Shown here: in pieces, positions 7,101 through 15,084 of the stretch
Layout of the letters: every line of letters begins with the position of its first letter
Numbering within the stretch: position 1 is the first letter of the stretch
Origin: JALZCH01 sp036387135
GTDB lineage: Bacteria > Acidobacteriota > Blastocatellia > Pyrinomonadales > Pyrinomonadaceae
Direction: 5' to 3'
Length of the DNA: 64,000 bases
Assembly (NCBI GenBank): GCA_036387135.1
Contig: DASVUH010000026.1
Location: 1 to 64,000, forward strand
The notes under the pieces: generated by a model
What the model was told of the DNA's origin: nothing
What the model saw: only the letters and a program-made list of their open reading frames with translations
The model's database searches: none
Position numbers and translations under genes: made by a program

Positions 7101-8125
7101 TCGCTGATTTACCGGCAAACCCGCATTGCATCATCGTGATTGATGGTCGCCGCTTCGATTCTGTTGACGACGAAAAACTGTTCGAGTCGGTTTCGGTCGA
7201 GCTTGTCACGAATCGCACAAGCCAGGCGAAATGGAAATTTTTCGATCCCGAATTCAAAATCGCGGATTCTTACGCTTATATCGCGGCGGGCGGTGAAATC
7301 AGTTGCTCGATTTATATGGGTTACGGCAAAAGTCTCGGACCACCCATTTTTGAAGGCGTCGTCACGCAGCTCCCGCGCGGTGATACGACGACGGGTTTTG
7401 TGGCTTATGACCATGGCTTCAAAATGAAAAAAATCAAAAACGCCGAGTATTACTATAAAAAAGACGATAAGGACATCATCTCGATTTTAACCGGGCGCAA
7501 CGGTTTAGGTTTCTCCCCGCCCCCGGATGCGCGCGGTCTGGAAAAATATAAAACGATGATGCAGGACGAGAAAAATGACTGGCAGATGATGATGGAACGC
7601 GCCCGCGAAATGGGCTGGAACGTTTACGTGCGCGGCAAAACGGTTTTCGCTCGTTATCCGGCGCGCGTGCAGGCTCCCATTGCGACTTTTATCAATCGCA
7701 AGGATTTCCGCTTAAAGCACGGTTTTGAATTCAATTTCAGAGTGCCGGAATCTCAGGAAGGCAAAAAACTGGTCAACCGCGTCGGTCGGGGCAAAGGCGG
7801 AAAACGACTCGTCGGCAAATCCGATATAAGCCCCCGGGGTAAGGAAAACGTCAATTTAAAACGCGACACGCCCGGAATTCACACGAAATCAAAACTCGAA
7901 GTGCGCGCTCAGGCGCAAAAGGATTTAGAGCGCGAGCACGCCTTTGAAGCCTCATTGCAAGCCGTGATCGCGCCCAGAGAAGCGCGAATTGATGTGCGCG
8001 ATTCAATCCGGGTAATGGATGTCGGCGCTCTCTATTCAGGCGTTTATATTTGCGACGGCGTTCGTTATAACTTCAGTCCGGGCGTGATGAATCTCGATTT
8101 AGATTTGTATAGAGATATAACTTGA
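7097..8125 (+). CDS. Baseplate hub protein, phage late control gene D family
   Basis: A 342-residue protein of the gpD / gp27-like hub family. The N-terminal part has strands around IVIDGRRFDSVDDEKLFESVSV and the GYGK-SLGPPIFEG turn typical of the family. The centre contains DWQMMMERAREMGWNVYV, the helix-strand unit common to gpD and VgrG N-domains. The C-terminus (YSGVYICDGVRYNFSPGVMNLDL) closes the last barrel. It forms the hub onto which the spike is loaded. Start overlap with gene X and the 16-base gap to V support one operon. Confidence 0.85.
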   Translation: MIADLPANPHCIIVIDGRRFDSVDDEKLFESVSVELVTNRTSQAKWKFFDPEFKIADSYAYIAAGGEISCSIYMGYGKSLGPPIFEGVVTQLPRGDTTTGFVAYDHGFKMKKIKNAEYYYKKDDKDIISILTGRNGLGFSPPPDARGLEKYKTMMQDEKNDWQMMMERAREMGWNVYVRGKTVFARYPARVQAPIATFINRKDFRLKHGFEFNFRVPESQEGKKLVNRVGRGKGGKRLVGKSDISPRGKENVNLKRDTPGIHTKSKLEVRAQAQKDLEREHAFEASLQAVIAPREARIDVRDSIRVMDVGALYSGVYICDGVRYNFSPGVMNLDLDLYRDIT

Positions 8126-8141
8126 AGGGCGGTACGAAAAT

Positions 8142-8645
8142 TTGAGAAATTTATACGCAAAATCCAAAAAAGCTAACCGCGAAACTGTTGACCAGGAATT
8201 TCGCTGGCTGTCAGGCGTCCCGGCAATCGTTGCCGACAATAAAGACCCGGAAGGAATGCACCGCGTTCGCGTAATTATACCTTCGATTGACCCCGACAAA
8301 ATCTTTGACGAATGGGCGCGTCAACTAATTCCGTGTCTCGGCGACGGTTACGGCTGTTTTTATCTTCCGCCAAATAATACTGAAGTAGTTTTGTTCGGGC
8401 AGCTCGGGCAAAAATTCAATCTTTTTTATATGGGCGTTTATAACGAAACCCACAAAGTTCCGCCTGATTTTATGACGGACGGCGAGCAGGACGAATCAAT
8501 TTCGGGCATTCGCGTTCAGGGCGATTACAAAATCATTTCCGAATGCGACACGCACATCCAAGCCGGGCGCATGAAAATTGAAACCAAGGGTTCGATCCAT
8601 CTCTCGGCGGGCGCCGGAGTTTTTATCAACAACAAACCATTCTAA
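8142..8645 (+). CDS. Baseplate spike protein V (OB-fold, gp5/gpV-like)
   Basis: A 167-residue protein. Residues 25-110 form the phage_base_V OB fold: PAIVADNKDPEGMHRVRVII, then WARQLIPCLGDGYGCFYLPP and EVVLFGQLG. The C-terminus (IKIISECDTHIQAG-like strands, SIHLSAGAG) looks like the start of a short beta-helical needle. It starts at TTG 8142 after an AAGGGCGG site; a later in-frame ATG would truncate the OB domain. No lysozyme domain is fused, so any peptidoglycan hydrolysis must come from elsewhere. Confidence 0.85.
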   Translation: MRNLYAKSKKANRETVDQEFRWLSGVPAIVADNKDPEGMHRVRVIIPSIDPDKIFDEWARQLIPCLGDGYGCFYLPPNNTEVVLFGQLGQKFNLFYMGVYNETHKVPPDFMTDGEQDESISGIRVQGDYKIISECDTHIQAGRMKIETKGSIHLSAGAGVFINNKPF

Positions 8646-8649
8646 AAAA

Positions 8650-9210
8650 ATGCTGATTGACGACGGGCGGGATTACGACCCGCTAAACGATTTTCCGGAG
8701 TTAAAACTGCCGCATCTTCAACTGCCGCAGATTCGACCGCTGCCCTCTATTCCGTTTGTGGGCTGTATTCCGGCAACGCCTGAAACGCTCGTTGGCAGGC
8801 AGATGGGAAAACAGCCCGATTTGTCGGCTCTGGCTCATATCCGGGCATTAAAAAAGAACATCATCGAGAAACTGATTATTCTGCTCGAAGGACAATTGCC
8901 GGATTTTCCGCGCAAAATCGCTTATGAGACGAACCGTGTCAGGCTCGTCGCGGAACTGGCGGAAATAGTCGCCGAGGGCGTTGCCATCGCCGCCCGGCTA
9001 GCCGCAGATGCTCAAGAGAACATCGAAGAAATCAACAATCAAATCGATATTTTAAACGAAGGCATCAGCGCTTATCAGGAAATCGGCGAAGCGGTCAGAA
9101 CGCGCATTCAGCAGAAAACCATTGACCGTTTCGGCGAATATATCAATGAGCTTGAGCAGCAAAAAGGACGCTGGGAATCAGTGATGAGCTGCATTACGGC
9201 GGCAATTTAA
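8650..9210 (+). CDS. Unrecognised helical protein of the baseplate operon
   Basis: A 186-residue protein starting at the ATG 4 bases after the V stop. The first ~50 residues are rich in Pro and Leu (LKLPHLQLPQIRPLPSIPF). From about residue 60 on it is almost entirely helical, with Glu/Ala/Ile-rich segments and a likely coiled coil (AEIVAEGVAIAARLAADAQENIEEINNQIDIL). Position between V and W suggests a structural or chaperone role in baseplate assembly. I recognise no family. Confidence 0.6.
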   Translation: MLIDDGRDYDPLNDFPELKLPHLQLPQIRPLPSIPFVGCIPATPETLVGRQMGKQPDLSALAHIRALKKNIIEKLIILLEGQLPDFPRKIAYETNRVRLVAELAEIVAEGVAIAARLAADAQENIEEINNQIDILNEGISAYQEIGEAVRTRIQQKTIDRFGEYINELEQQKGRWESVMSCITAAI

Positions 9211-9244
9211 TTTTGATGAGAGAAATCACAGGTAAAATGAACAT

Positions 9245-9505
9245 ATGAAAATTCACATTGTTACATTCTGGGGTTACGGAGACGAAACTGGTTCTATTGA
9301 TTCGGTCTGGTTCGATGAGGGCAAGGCGAATGAGCAAGCGGCGAAAATAACCAAAACCGCGCCGAATCACTCCAGATCAGACGTTGACGCTTATGAAATC
9401 AGAGATGCCGAAGAATTTTTGAAATCCATAAATAAGGAAGTTTCTAAACGATGGTTAATCTTTCAGGATCGGCAATCGATTTTCCGTTTCGCGTCAATCC
9501 ATTGA
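9245..9505 (+). CDS. Small protein of unknown function overlapping gene W
   Basis: An 86-residue frame, MKIHIVTFWGYGDETG..., with alternating strands and an acidic middle. Its last 55 bases overlap the start of the W/gp25 gene in another frame. The start lacks a strong ribosome binding site. The N-terminal strand pattern (KIHIVTFWG, DSVWFDEGKANEQAAKI) resembles small uncharacterised phage and bacterial proteins, but no function can be given. The C-terminal end in the overlap may be fortuitous. Confidence 0.45.
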   Translation: MKIHIVTFWGYGDETGSIDSVWFDEGKANEQAAKITKTAPNHSRSDVDAYEIRDAEEFLKSINKEVSKRWLIFQDRQSIFRFASIH

Positions 9506-9849
9506 CGGGCAATCTGGCGACGACCAGCGATAAAACGACGATCATTCGGCAAGCAATTGAGGATATTTTGGAAACGCGCAAATTTTCGAGGGTGATGCTT
9601 CCCGATTACGGCATCAGTGATTTCATATTTTCGGTAGTTGATGCCGGATTTGCCGCGCGTATCGCGTTTGAACTAAAAGATCAGATCGAGAAATATTGCC
9701 CGCTCGTCGAATCAGTCTCGTCGCGGGCAGATGTAGATGACGCCGGTCGCGCCATAGTTTTTGTTACCTACACGGAGCGCAATGGTTTCGAGGCTCCAAA
9801 AAATCTGTTTTTTCCTGTCTGGAAATACATCGGCAAAGAAGCGGAATAA
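9451..9849 (+). CDS. Baseplate wedge protein W (gp25 family)
   Basis: A 132-residue protein of the gpW/gp25 family: IDFPFRVNPLTGNLATTSDKTTI, the helix IIRQAIEDILETRKFSRVMLPDYG, and the hallmark internal helix ARIAFELKDQIEKYCPLVE followed by strands (AIVFVTYTERNG). An AGGAAG site precedes the ATG. In T4 and P2 the family forms the ring joining sheath and baseplate, so its presence predicts a contractile tail even though no sheath gene is in the window. Confidence 0.85.
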   Translation: MVNLSGSAIDFPFRVNPLTGNLATTSDKTTIIRQAIEDILETRKFSRVMLPDYGISDFIFSVVDAGFAARIAFELKDQIEKYCPLVESVSSRADVDDAGRAIVFVTYTERNGFEAPKNLFFPVWKYIGKEAE

Positions 9850-9878
9850 AAATTTCAGCTAACTTCTTTACTAGCTTT

Positions 9879-10070
9879 TCAAGCCTTGAGCGGCAAAGCA
9901 ACTTTCTCGACTATAAAATGCTCTAGCTGTTCGTGGCTTTCCTTGGTTAGGGTGCCTGAAATAGTTAGTGAATCCGGCGCGTTTAATCCGCCTTCCGGCA
10001 CTTCGATATCGTGATTGATCTGCATCTCGCCATCGAATTCTATACCGCCGACAGAAATCTTACAGTTCAT
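9879..10070 (-). CDS. Antisense small gene inserted in the tail operon (moron-like)
   Basis: A 63-residue frame on the opposite strand between W and J. It begins MNCKISVGGIEFDGEM after an AAAGGGAAAG site; an upstream in-frame ATG at 10151 would overlap J and lacks that signal. It is strand-rich at first, then helical (ESHEQLEHFIVEKVAL). It interrupts the otherwise uniform + strand operon, so it may be an independently expressed accessory gene. Function is unknown. Confidence 0.5.
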   Translation of the reverse strand: MNCKISVGGIEFDGEMQINHDIEVPEGGLNAPDSLTISGTLTKESHEQLEHFIVEKVALPLKA

Positions 10071-10150
10071 TTTCGCTTTCCCTTTCATCCGCACATTAAA
10101 AATTCCGTTTCGATTGTAATTGTTCCTGAGCGACTGACGCAAAACGAACA

Positions 10151-11356
10151 ATGCAGATTCCGAGACCGATTTTAGAAATACGTGACGAAGACCGATTTGC
10201 CGCCGAAGCTATCGGCAAAATATCGGGCGGCATTGACGTAGCGCGCATCGCCTCGCAAATCAGAAAACTTCAGGAATTGCTGAAATTAATCGCGGGCGGA
10301 AATCTGCCTGCGACGCCCGCCTGCCCGGAGTTGACAAACGCCAACCCGTCGAGCGCGCACACCGTTCTTCTCGAAGCCATCGCGTGGATGCTCTCGCAAC
10401 TGGCTTATCTAATCAACCAGATTCCCGATCAAAACGTCATTGCCTTTCACAATCTTTTCGGCAGCGAAATGCGCGAAGCAAAAGCCGCGACAACGGTTTT
10501 GCGTTTTACGACGAACTTTCCTTACAACGGCTCGAACGAAACTCTCATTACCGTTCCTGCCGGAACGGAAGTGTCGGCCGCAAGCGGCAAATTCGTTTTT
10601 AAAACTCTCGCCGAAGCTCAGATTCAAGCATCAGTCGGGTTCAAGGACGTGCCGGCAGAGCGAACCATTACGGGAGCGACGCTTCTGTCGCCGTTCGTTC
10701 TGACTGTGATAAACGACGCGCTCGCCTGGGTCAATTCGGTCACCAACCCGTTTGCGATTGATTCGGGCAGCCGAGCGGAAACGGTCGAAGAAGCGACGGA
10801 ACGCGCTGTGCAATTCCAGCGCCGCGGCTTGCGGATCGTCACCAATCAGGATCTGGAGGAAGCGATTGTTACGGAAGTTTTTGAAGGCGGCGGCATTGCC
10901 CGCGTCTTTCCTTTTGTTAAGTATGGTCAGTTCACAGAGTCGCCGCAGCTCGGATATTCCACGGTCGTTATCGCGACGAGCAATGGCTTTCCCGTCAGCG
11001 ACGCTCTGAAGCTTTCAGTCAGAGAGTTGTTCGAGCAATTGCCCGGCAATCAATATTTTTCAATCGCCGACCCGACGTTTAAAACGTTCGACGTCGCCGC
11101 TCAAATCCAGCTTTCCCCGGGCGCGCAAAACACGGTTGTCTTTGCCGAAATCGACCAAAACCTGCGTGCCTTTTACTCGGTCGCTCGCCAGAATTTCGGT
11201 CGCCCGATCAAGCGCAGCGAGATCATCCAGATTATTGAAAACACTCGCGGCGTCGATTTTATCAAAACGAGCGGCGAGATTCTGATTTCGCCGGCGAGCG
11301 ACATCGAGCTTGCGCCCTGGGAGCTGCCTTTTATCGGCGAAATCGCGATCAGTTAA
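10151..11356 (+). CDS. Baseplate wedge protein J (gpJ / gp6-like)
   Basis: A 401-residue baseplate_J protein. The N-terminus has a helical segment (VARIASQIRKLQELLKLI), then HTVLLEAIAWMLSQLAYLINQIP. The middle holds the family core ETLITVPAGTEVSA and ETVEEATERAVQFQRRGLRIVTNQDLEEAI. The C-terminus has PGNQYFSIADPTFKTFDVAAQI and a winged end. It builds the wedge ring with W and I. It starts at the first base left by the antisense 9879-10151 frame and ends 4 bases before gene I. Confidence 0.9.
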   Translation: MQIPRPILEIRDEDRFAAEAIGKISGGIDVARIASQIRKLQELLKLIAGGNLPATPACPELTNANPSSAHTVLLEAIAWMLSQLAYLINQIPDQNVIAFHNLFGSEMREAKAATTVLRFTTNFPYNGSNETLITVPAGTEVSAASGKFVFKTLAEAQIQASVGFKDVPAERTITGATLLSPFVLTVINDALAWVNSVTNPFAIDSGSRAETVEEATERAVQFQRRGLRIVTNQDLEEAIVTEVFEGGGIARVFPFVKYGQFTESPQLGYSTVVIATSNGFPVSDALKLSVRELFEQLPGNQYFSIADPTFKTFDVAAQIQLSPGAQNTVVFAEIDQNLRAFYSVARQNFGRPIKRSEIIQIIENTRGVDFIKTSGEILISPASDIELAPWELPFIGEIAIS

Positions 11357-11360
11357 ATAA

Positions 11361-12065
11361 ATGCCGTTTTCAAATCGAGATTATTTATATAACAACCTCC
11401 CATCGCGCTTTCGGCGCGATGACGCGGACGGCATTTTGTACCGGTTTCTCGAATTTTTCGGCGAAACGACCGACAACTGGGACGCGCTTTATGAAGCGTT
11501 CTTTGAAAACATCGCGCCGGAAACCGCGAGCGAACCGTTTATCGATTTCTGGCTCGATAGATTGTTCGGCTGGCGGTACTTCCCCAAAAATTTCACGCTC
11601 GCGCAAAAACGGACGCTTTACGCAAATTTCGCTCGCCATCTTGCCCAGCGCGGTACTAAAAACGGAATCGAGCTGTGGCTTAGGGATTTCGGCATTCACG
11701 CAAACGTCTGGCTGCGTCAAGAGTTTTATGACGATTTTTTTTACGGCGAGCCTTTATGGTCGGTCGATGCGCCGCTTTTCATTTTGGTTGAAATCATCAG
11801 CCTCAAAGACTGGGCTTCGACCGACATCGACAGTTGGGGAGACTCGTTCTGGGACGACGGAATGTTTATGGGCGAGCCGGAACCGCGACTCACGGAAACA
11901 GAGATCGAAACGCTGCTTAGATTCTTTCTGCCAGTCGGACAGGAAATGATTTTCACATGGCGGCAATACGAACCGGCAATCGTCAGCGATGGAGAACTGG
12001 TTCAGTTTCAGCCGGAATTTGACTCGATTTACGCGCCGGACGGCTTTGAGGAAGTCGCGCCGTAG
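11361..12065 (+). CDS. Tail protein I (gpI-like baseplate wedge)
   Basis: A 234-residue protein with the phage tail protein I signature: YNNLPSRFRRDDADGILYRFL, a Trp/Phe-rich helix (DNWDALYEAFFENI), FLDFWLDRLFGWRYFP-type region and LAQRGTKNGIELWLRDFGI, which is the family's most conserved stretch. The C-terminal ~80 residues are acidic and aromatic. It joins the baseplate wedge to the fibre encoded next. Confidence 0.85.
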   Translation: MPFSNRDYLYNNLPSRFRRDDADGILYRFLEFFGETTDNWDALYEAFFENIAPETASEPFIDFWLDRLFGWRYFPKNFTLAQKRTLYANFARHLAQRGTKNGIELWLRDFGIHANVWLRQEFYDDFFYGEPLWSVDAPLFILVEIISLKDWASTDIDSWGDSFWDDGMFMGEPEPRLTETEIETLLRFFLPVGQEMIFTWRQYEPAIVSDGELVQFQPEFDSIYAPDGFEEVAP

Positions 12066-12096
12066 TTTTTTTCAACACTTTATTCAGGAGCAATCA

Positions 12097-14985
12097 ATGT
12101 CCAAAAAAATTCAGTTAGAAGCTTATTCAAGCAACAACGTCAACTACGGGCGAGCGGCGGGCGTATCGGATCTTCGCAAGCTCGAAGATTTCGCGCACGA
12201 GCACACCAACCTCTTTACAAAGGATATTTTGTCGCAGGTGTCGCGTTCGACGACCGGTTTTGATTATTCGGTGCAGCCCGGCTCGAATTCTCGTCAAATT
12301 GTCATTTCAGCCGGTCGCGCCTATTCGACCGATGGGAAACAATACGACGCTCTCACATCTATGACGCTTACTTTTGAAGCATCGGAAACTGACGGCAAAA
12401 ACCGCATTGATTTGATTATCGCCGTTCTCGACACCGAAGCGCCGGCTGTGAACGCGACGATTCCGTTTCGTCAGATCAGGTCGCAGGCAGAGCTTGAAAA
12501 CGCGACTACCCAGTATATTCCGACGCAGTTTAACGTTCCGACCGAGCGCCACAACAAAGCTACCGTTCAAATCAAAAAAGGTGTCGCCTCGATAACGCCC
12601 GTAGCTCCGAGCCTCGCGTCGAATGAAGTGCTGCTTTATTTCGTCAACGTCCCGAATTCTTCCGTGTCGGTTCGTCAGGAAGACATCGTCGAAGCGCGCC
12701 CGGTCTTTAACGACCAGCGGCTGCAGGACGAATATATCGCGCAGCTTCGTCGCGATTATGCGGCTTTGCTGCTGCGGATTTCTAGGCTCGAAAACATTCA
12801 GATTCTGCCCATTGATCTCGGTCCGGTATTCGGCAAAATCCAATCATTAGCGGACATTTTGCGCCAGTTTTATTTTCAGATCAATTCGCTTTCTCAATCG
12901 AACCCGGAGATTTTGCGTCTCGGGATGGCGCTGACGAATCCGAATAACGGAAAACTCGCCGCTGCGGGCGGCACCGACAACGGCAAACCGACGGTTAATA
13001 TTGAACTCGGCGCGCGGGTCCGGTTTGCGTCCGGCGAGTTTGCGATTTCTCCGACTTCGTTTGAAGACCAGACGAGAAATCCCCGCCTCGTCCAGATTGA
13101 TCCGACGACCAGCTCTGACAATTTCGAGACCGCTTTGCAGCTCTCAAACATCCTCGAAGTCGATTCAGATGGTCAAGCCGGCTACGTTAAACGCAACGCT
13201 ACATTTGCGACCGCTCGCTCGAATTCCGCGAGCTGTTCGCGCGGAGCGGCTACGGGGCAGGGGCAGTTTGTCGAGATTTTCGGCGGTCGCGCGGTTGACG
13301 GCGGCGCGCTCGGCGATTGGTACAGTTACGATGTTGTCAACGACATTTTAACGCAGCGCACGTTTACCGGCTCGATTCCGCCAAACACCGCGAACCCGAC
13401 GCTTTATCCATACGGAAACGGAACAATGCTTCTTTGCTGCCCGCACGCATCAACTACGGCAGCGCGCTGGTTTCGCGTTGACGCCGTTTCGGGAGCGTCA
13501 ATCGAACTGACCGGATTGATGCCGACGGGCACGCATTTTTACGGCGACAAGATCACACTAAACAAAATCTTCATCGTCGCGATGACATTATCGGGCGGTG
13601 TTTACAGCCAGGCGTTCTGGGTTTACGACACCGACACTCACTCGTTCATTTCGATTAATCCGAACGGAAACGTTCCGATCTGCAAACCGGACCTCTCGCA
13701 CGGCTGTTTCTATCAGCCCGGTCATTTCGTTCTTCTCGCTTATGACAATGTCAGCGACACTCCCGGAAAAACATACATTTTTGAATATGCTTCTTTAACT
13801 TTCCGCGAGCTTAACTTTCATTCTCCCAGCCATATTACGGCGAATTACACGCCCGGCGTCGCCTCGCAGTTTGCGATCCGGTTTTTCCGACTAGTGAACG
13901 TCGCGGGCAGAATTTTTATGGGCGGCGGAGCGGTGCGCAATTCCATCGAGCCTTACGCGACCGATTCCGTGACGTGGGAATTGCAGGTTGCCGATTACAC
14001 ATCGGCGAATTCGACGCTGCAATCGGGCTGGAGGCATTACGCGCTCGGAAACGTTCAGACGCTCTCTAACCCTGCGTTTTGCTCGACCTACACGCCGGTT
14101 TTCAGGTCAGTTCGTCAAGCGCCGTTTGTTGACCGCGCGGTGCTTGCAGGCGGTTACTCGAAATACGGCACGCCGACATCGGATATTTTTACTTCGACGC
14201 TAGGCGGTCTGGTCTCGACGACTTACGGCGGAGTGACCGGCATCACCTTAGCCGAAACCGCGACTTTTGCCGAATTCGTATTGCCCGTGCATACAACGAA
14301 CTGGGAGGTTGCTGAATATTTCGCGAGCTTGACCGGACAATACTCGGACGGACAGGTCAAATTGGAAGTCAGCTTCGATGACGGAGCGACCAAACACGAA
14401 GTCACGCCGGAAACCGCACTGCTCATCGCGGACAGCCTCGCGCCGGGCAAGCGGCATTTGCACATCACGCTTTACTCCTATCACTACGAGACGGGCGAAC
14501 AGACCGGAGGAACGCGCCCGATTTTGACCAAAATTCGTGAGATTTTTGACGAAACCGGAAACCTCGGCGCTCGAACTGCGCTCAGATATGACCTCGTCGC
14601 GAATGAATCACCGAAAGCCGTTTATATGGACTCGACCGGAAAGATTATCCTCTCGACGGTCATCGAGCCTTCGACTCCGACGAAATGCCTTTTACAGAAA
14701 TTCGTTCCCGGTTCGGGCGTTGTCGCGCCTGAGGTCATCAATTACGTCAATCGCAGGAACGCGCGCATCCGAAAGCGCGGCACTTACGTGGCGTCCGATC
14801 CGGCGACGCGCCAATTTTACAACGATCTGGCTGTCATTCCGCGCTGGTTTGAGCCTTCGGGCATCAAGGCTGCGGACAAGCATTTCTACGAGATCGCGGA
14901 GCCGACCGTAGCTTTTGATTCGGTCGTAACGGTCACCGGCGTGACGACGGACGGCGACGGCTGGGAAGTCGAACTCGAAGGCTAA
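12097..14985 (+). CDS. Large tail fibre protein (gpH-like) with beta-propeller-like centre
   Basis: A 962-residue protein starting at ATG 12097 behind an AGGAG site; an earlier in-frame ATG lies inside gene I and is unlikely. The N-terminal 250 residues (SKKIQLEAYSS..., repeated strands, LRRDYAALLLRISRLEN coiled coil) fit a baseplate-binding fibre shaft. Residues ~390-700 carry Kelch-like blades with phrases such as EIFGGRAVDGGALGDWYSYD and FWVYDTDTHSFISINP. The C-terminus is strand-rich. It is probably the receptor-binding fibre. A strong terminator follows. Confidence 0.75.
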   Translation: MSKKIQLEAYSSNNVNYGRAAGVSDLRKLEDFAHEHTNLFTKDILSQVSRSTTGFDYSVQPGSNSRQIVISAGRAYSTDGKQYDALTSMTLTFEASETDGKNRIDLIIAVLDTEAPAVNATIPFRQIRSQAELENATTQYIPTQFNVPTERHNKATVQIKKGVASITPVAPSLASNEVLLYFVNVPNSSVSVRQEDIVEARPVFNDQRLQDEYIAQLRRDYAALLLRISRLENIQILPIDLGPVFGKIQSLADILRQFYFQINSLSQSNPEILRLGMALTNPNNGKLAAAGGTDNGKPTVNIELGARVRFASGEFAISPTSFEDQTRNPRLVQIDPTTSSDNFETALQLSNILEVDSDGQAGYVKRNATFATARSNSASCSRGAATGQGQFVEIFGGRAVDGGALGDWYSYDVVNDILTQRTFTGSIPPNTANPTLYPYGNGTMLLCCPHASTTAARWFRVDAVSGASIELTGLMPTGTHFYGDKITLNKIFIVAMTLSGGVYSQAFWVYDTDTHSFISINPNGNVPICKPDLSHGCFYQPGHFVLLAYDNVSDTPGKTYIFEYASLTFRELNFHSPSHITANYTPGVASQFAIRFFRLVNVAGRIFMGGGAVRNSIEPYATDSVTWELQVADYTSANSTLQSGWRHYALGNVQTLSNPAFCSTYTPVFRSVRQAPFVDRAVLAGGYSKYGTPTSDIFTSTLGGLVSTTYGGVTGITLAETATFAEFVLPVHTTNWEVAEYFASLTGQYSDGQVKLEVSFDDGATKHEVTPETALLIADSLAPGKRHLHITLYSYHYETGEQTGGTRPILTKIREIFDETGNLGARTALRYDLVANESPKAVYMDSTGKIILSTVIEPSTPTKCLLQKFVPGSGVVAPEVINYVNRRNARIRKRGTYVASDPATRQFYNDLAVIPRWFEPSGIKAADKHFYEIAEPTVAFDSVVTVTGVTTDGDGWEVELEG

Positions 14986-14990
14986 AAACA

Positions 14991-15044
14991 AAGCCAGCAG
15001 CCAGCCGGTTAAAAGAGGCTGGCTGCTGGCTTTAAGAAATTTTT
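14991..15044 (+). terminator. Strong terminator after the tail operon
   Basis: A 16-bp perfect inverted repeat (AAGCCAGCAGCCAGCC / GGCTGGCTGCTGGCTT, loop 15007-15016) is followed by AAGAAATTTTT. It separates the baseplate and fibre operon from the next fibre-like gene, which therefore needs its own promoter. Confidence 0.85.
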
Positions 15045-15084
15045 CTGCATAATCTTCGGCAAATTTGCCACCACTCCTAAACCA

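Noticed and set aside
2909..14985. A type VI secretion system or a typical eCIS cluster
   Set aside because: The order T-U-X-D-V-W-J-I-H is that of phage tails; there is no TssB/C, TssK, ClpV or eCIS AAA ATPase.
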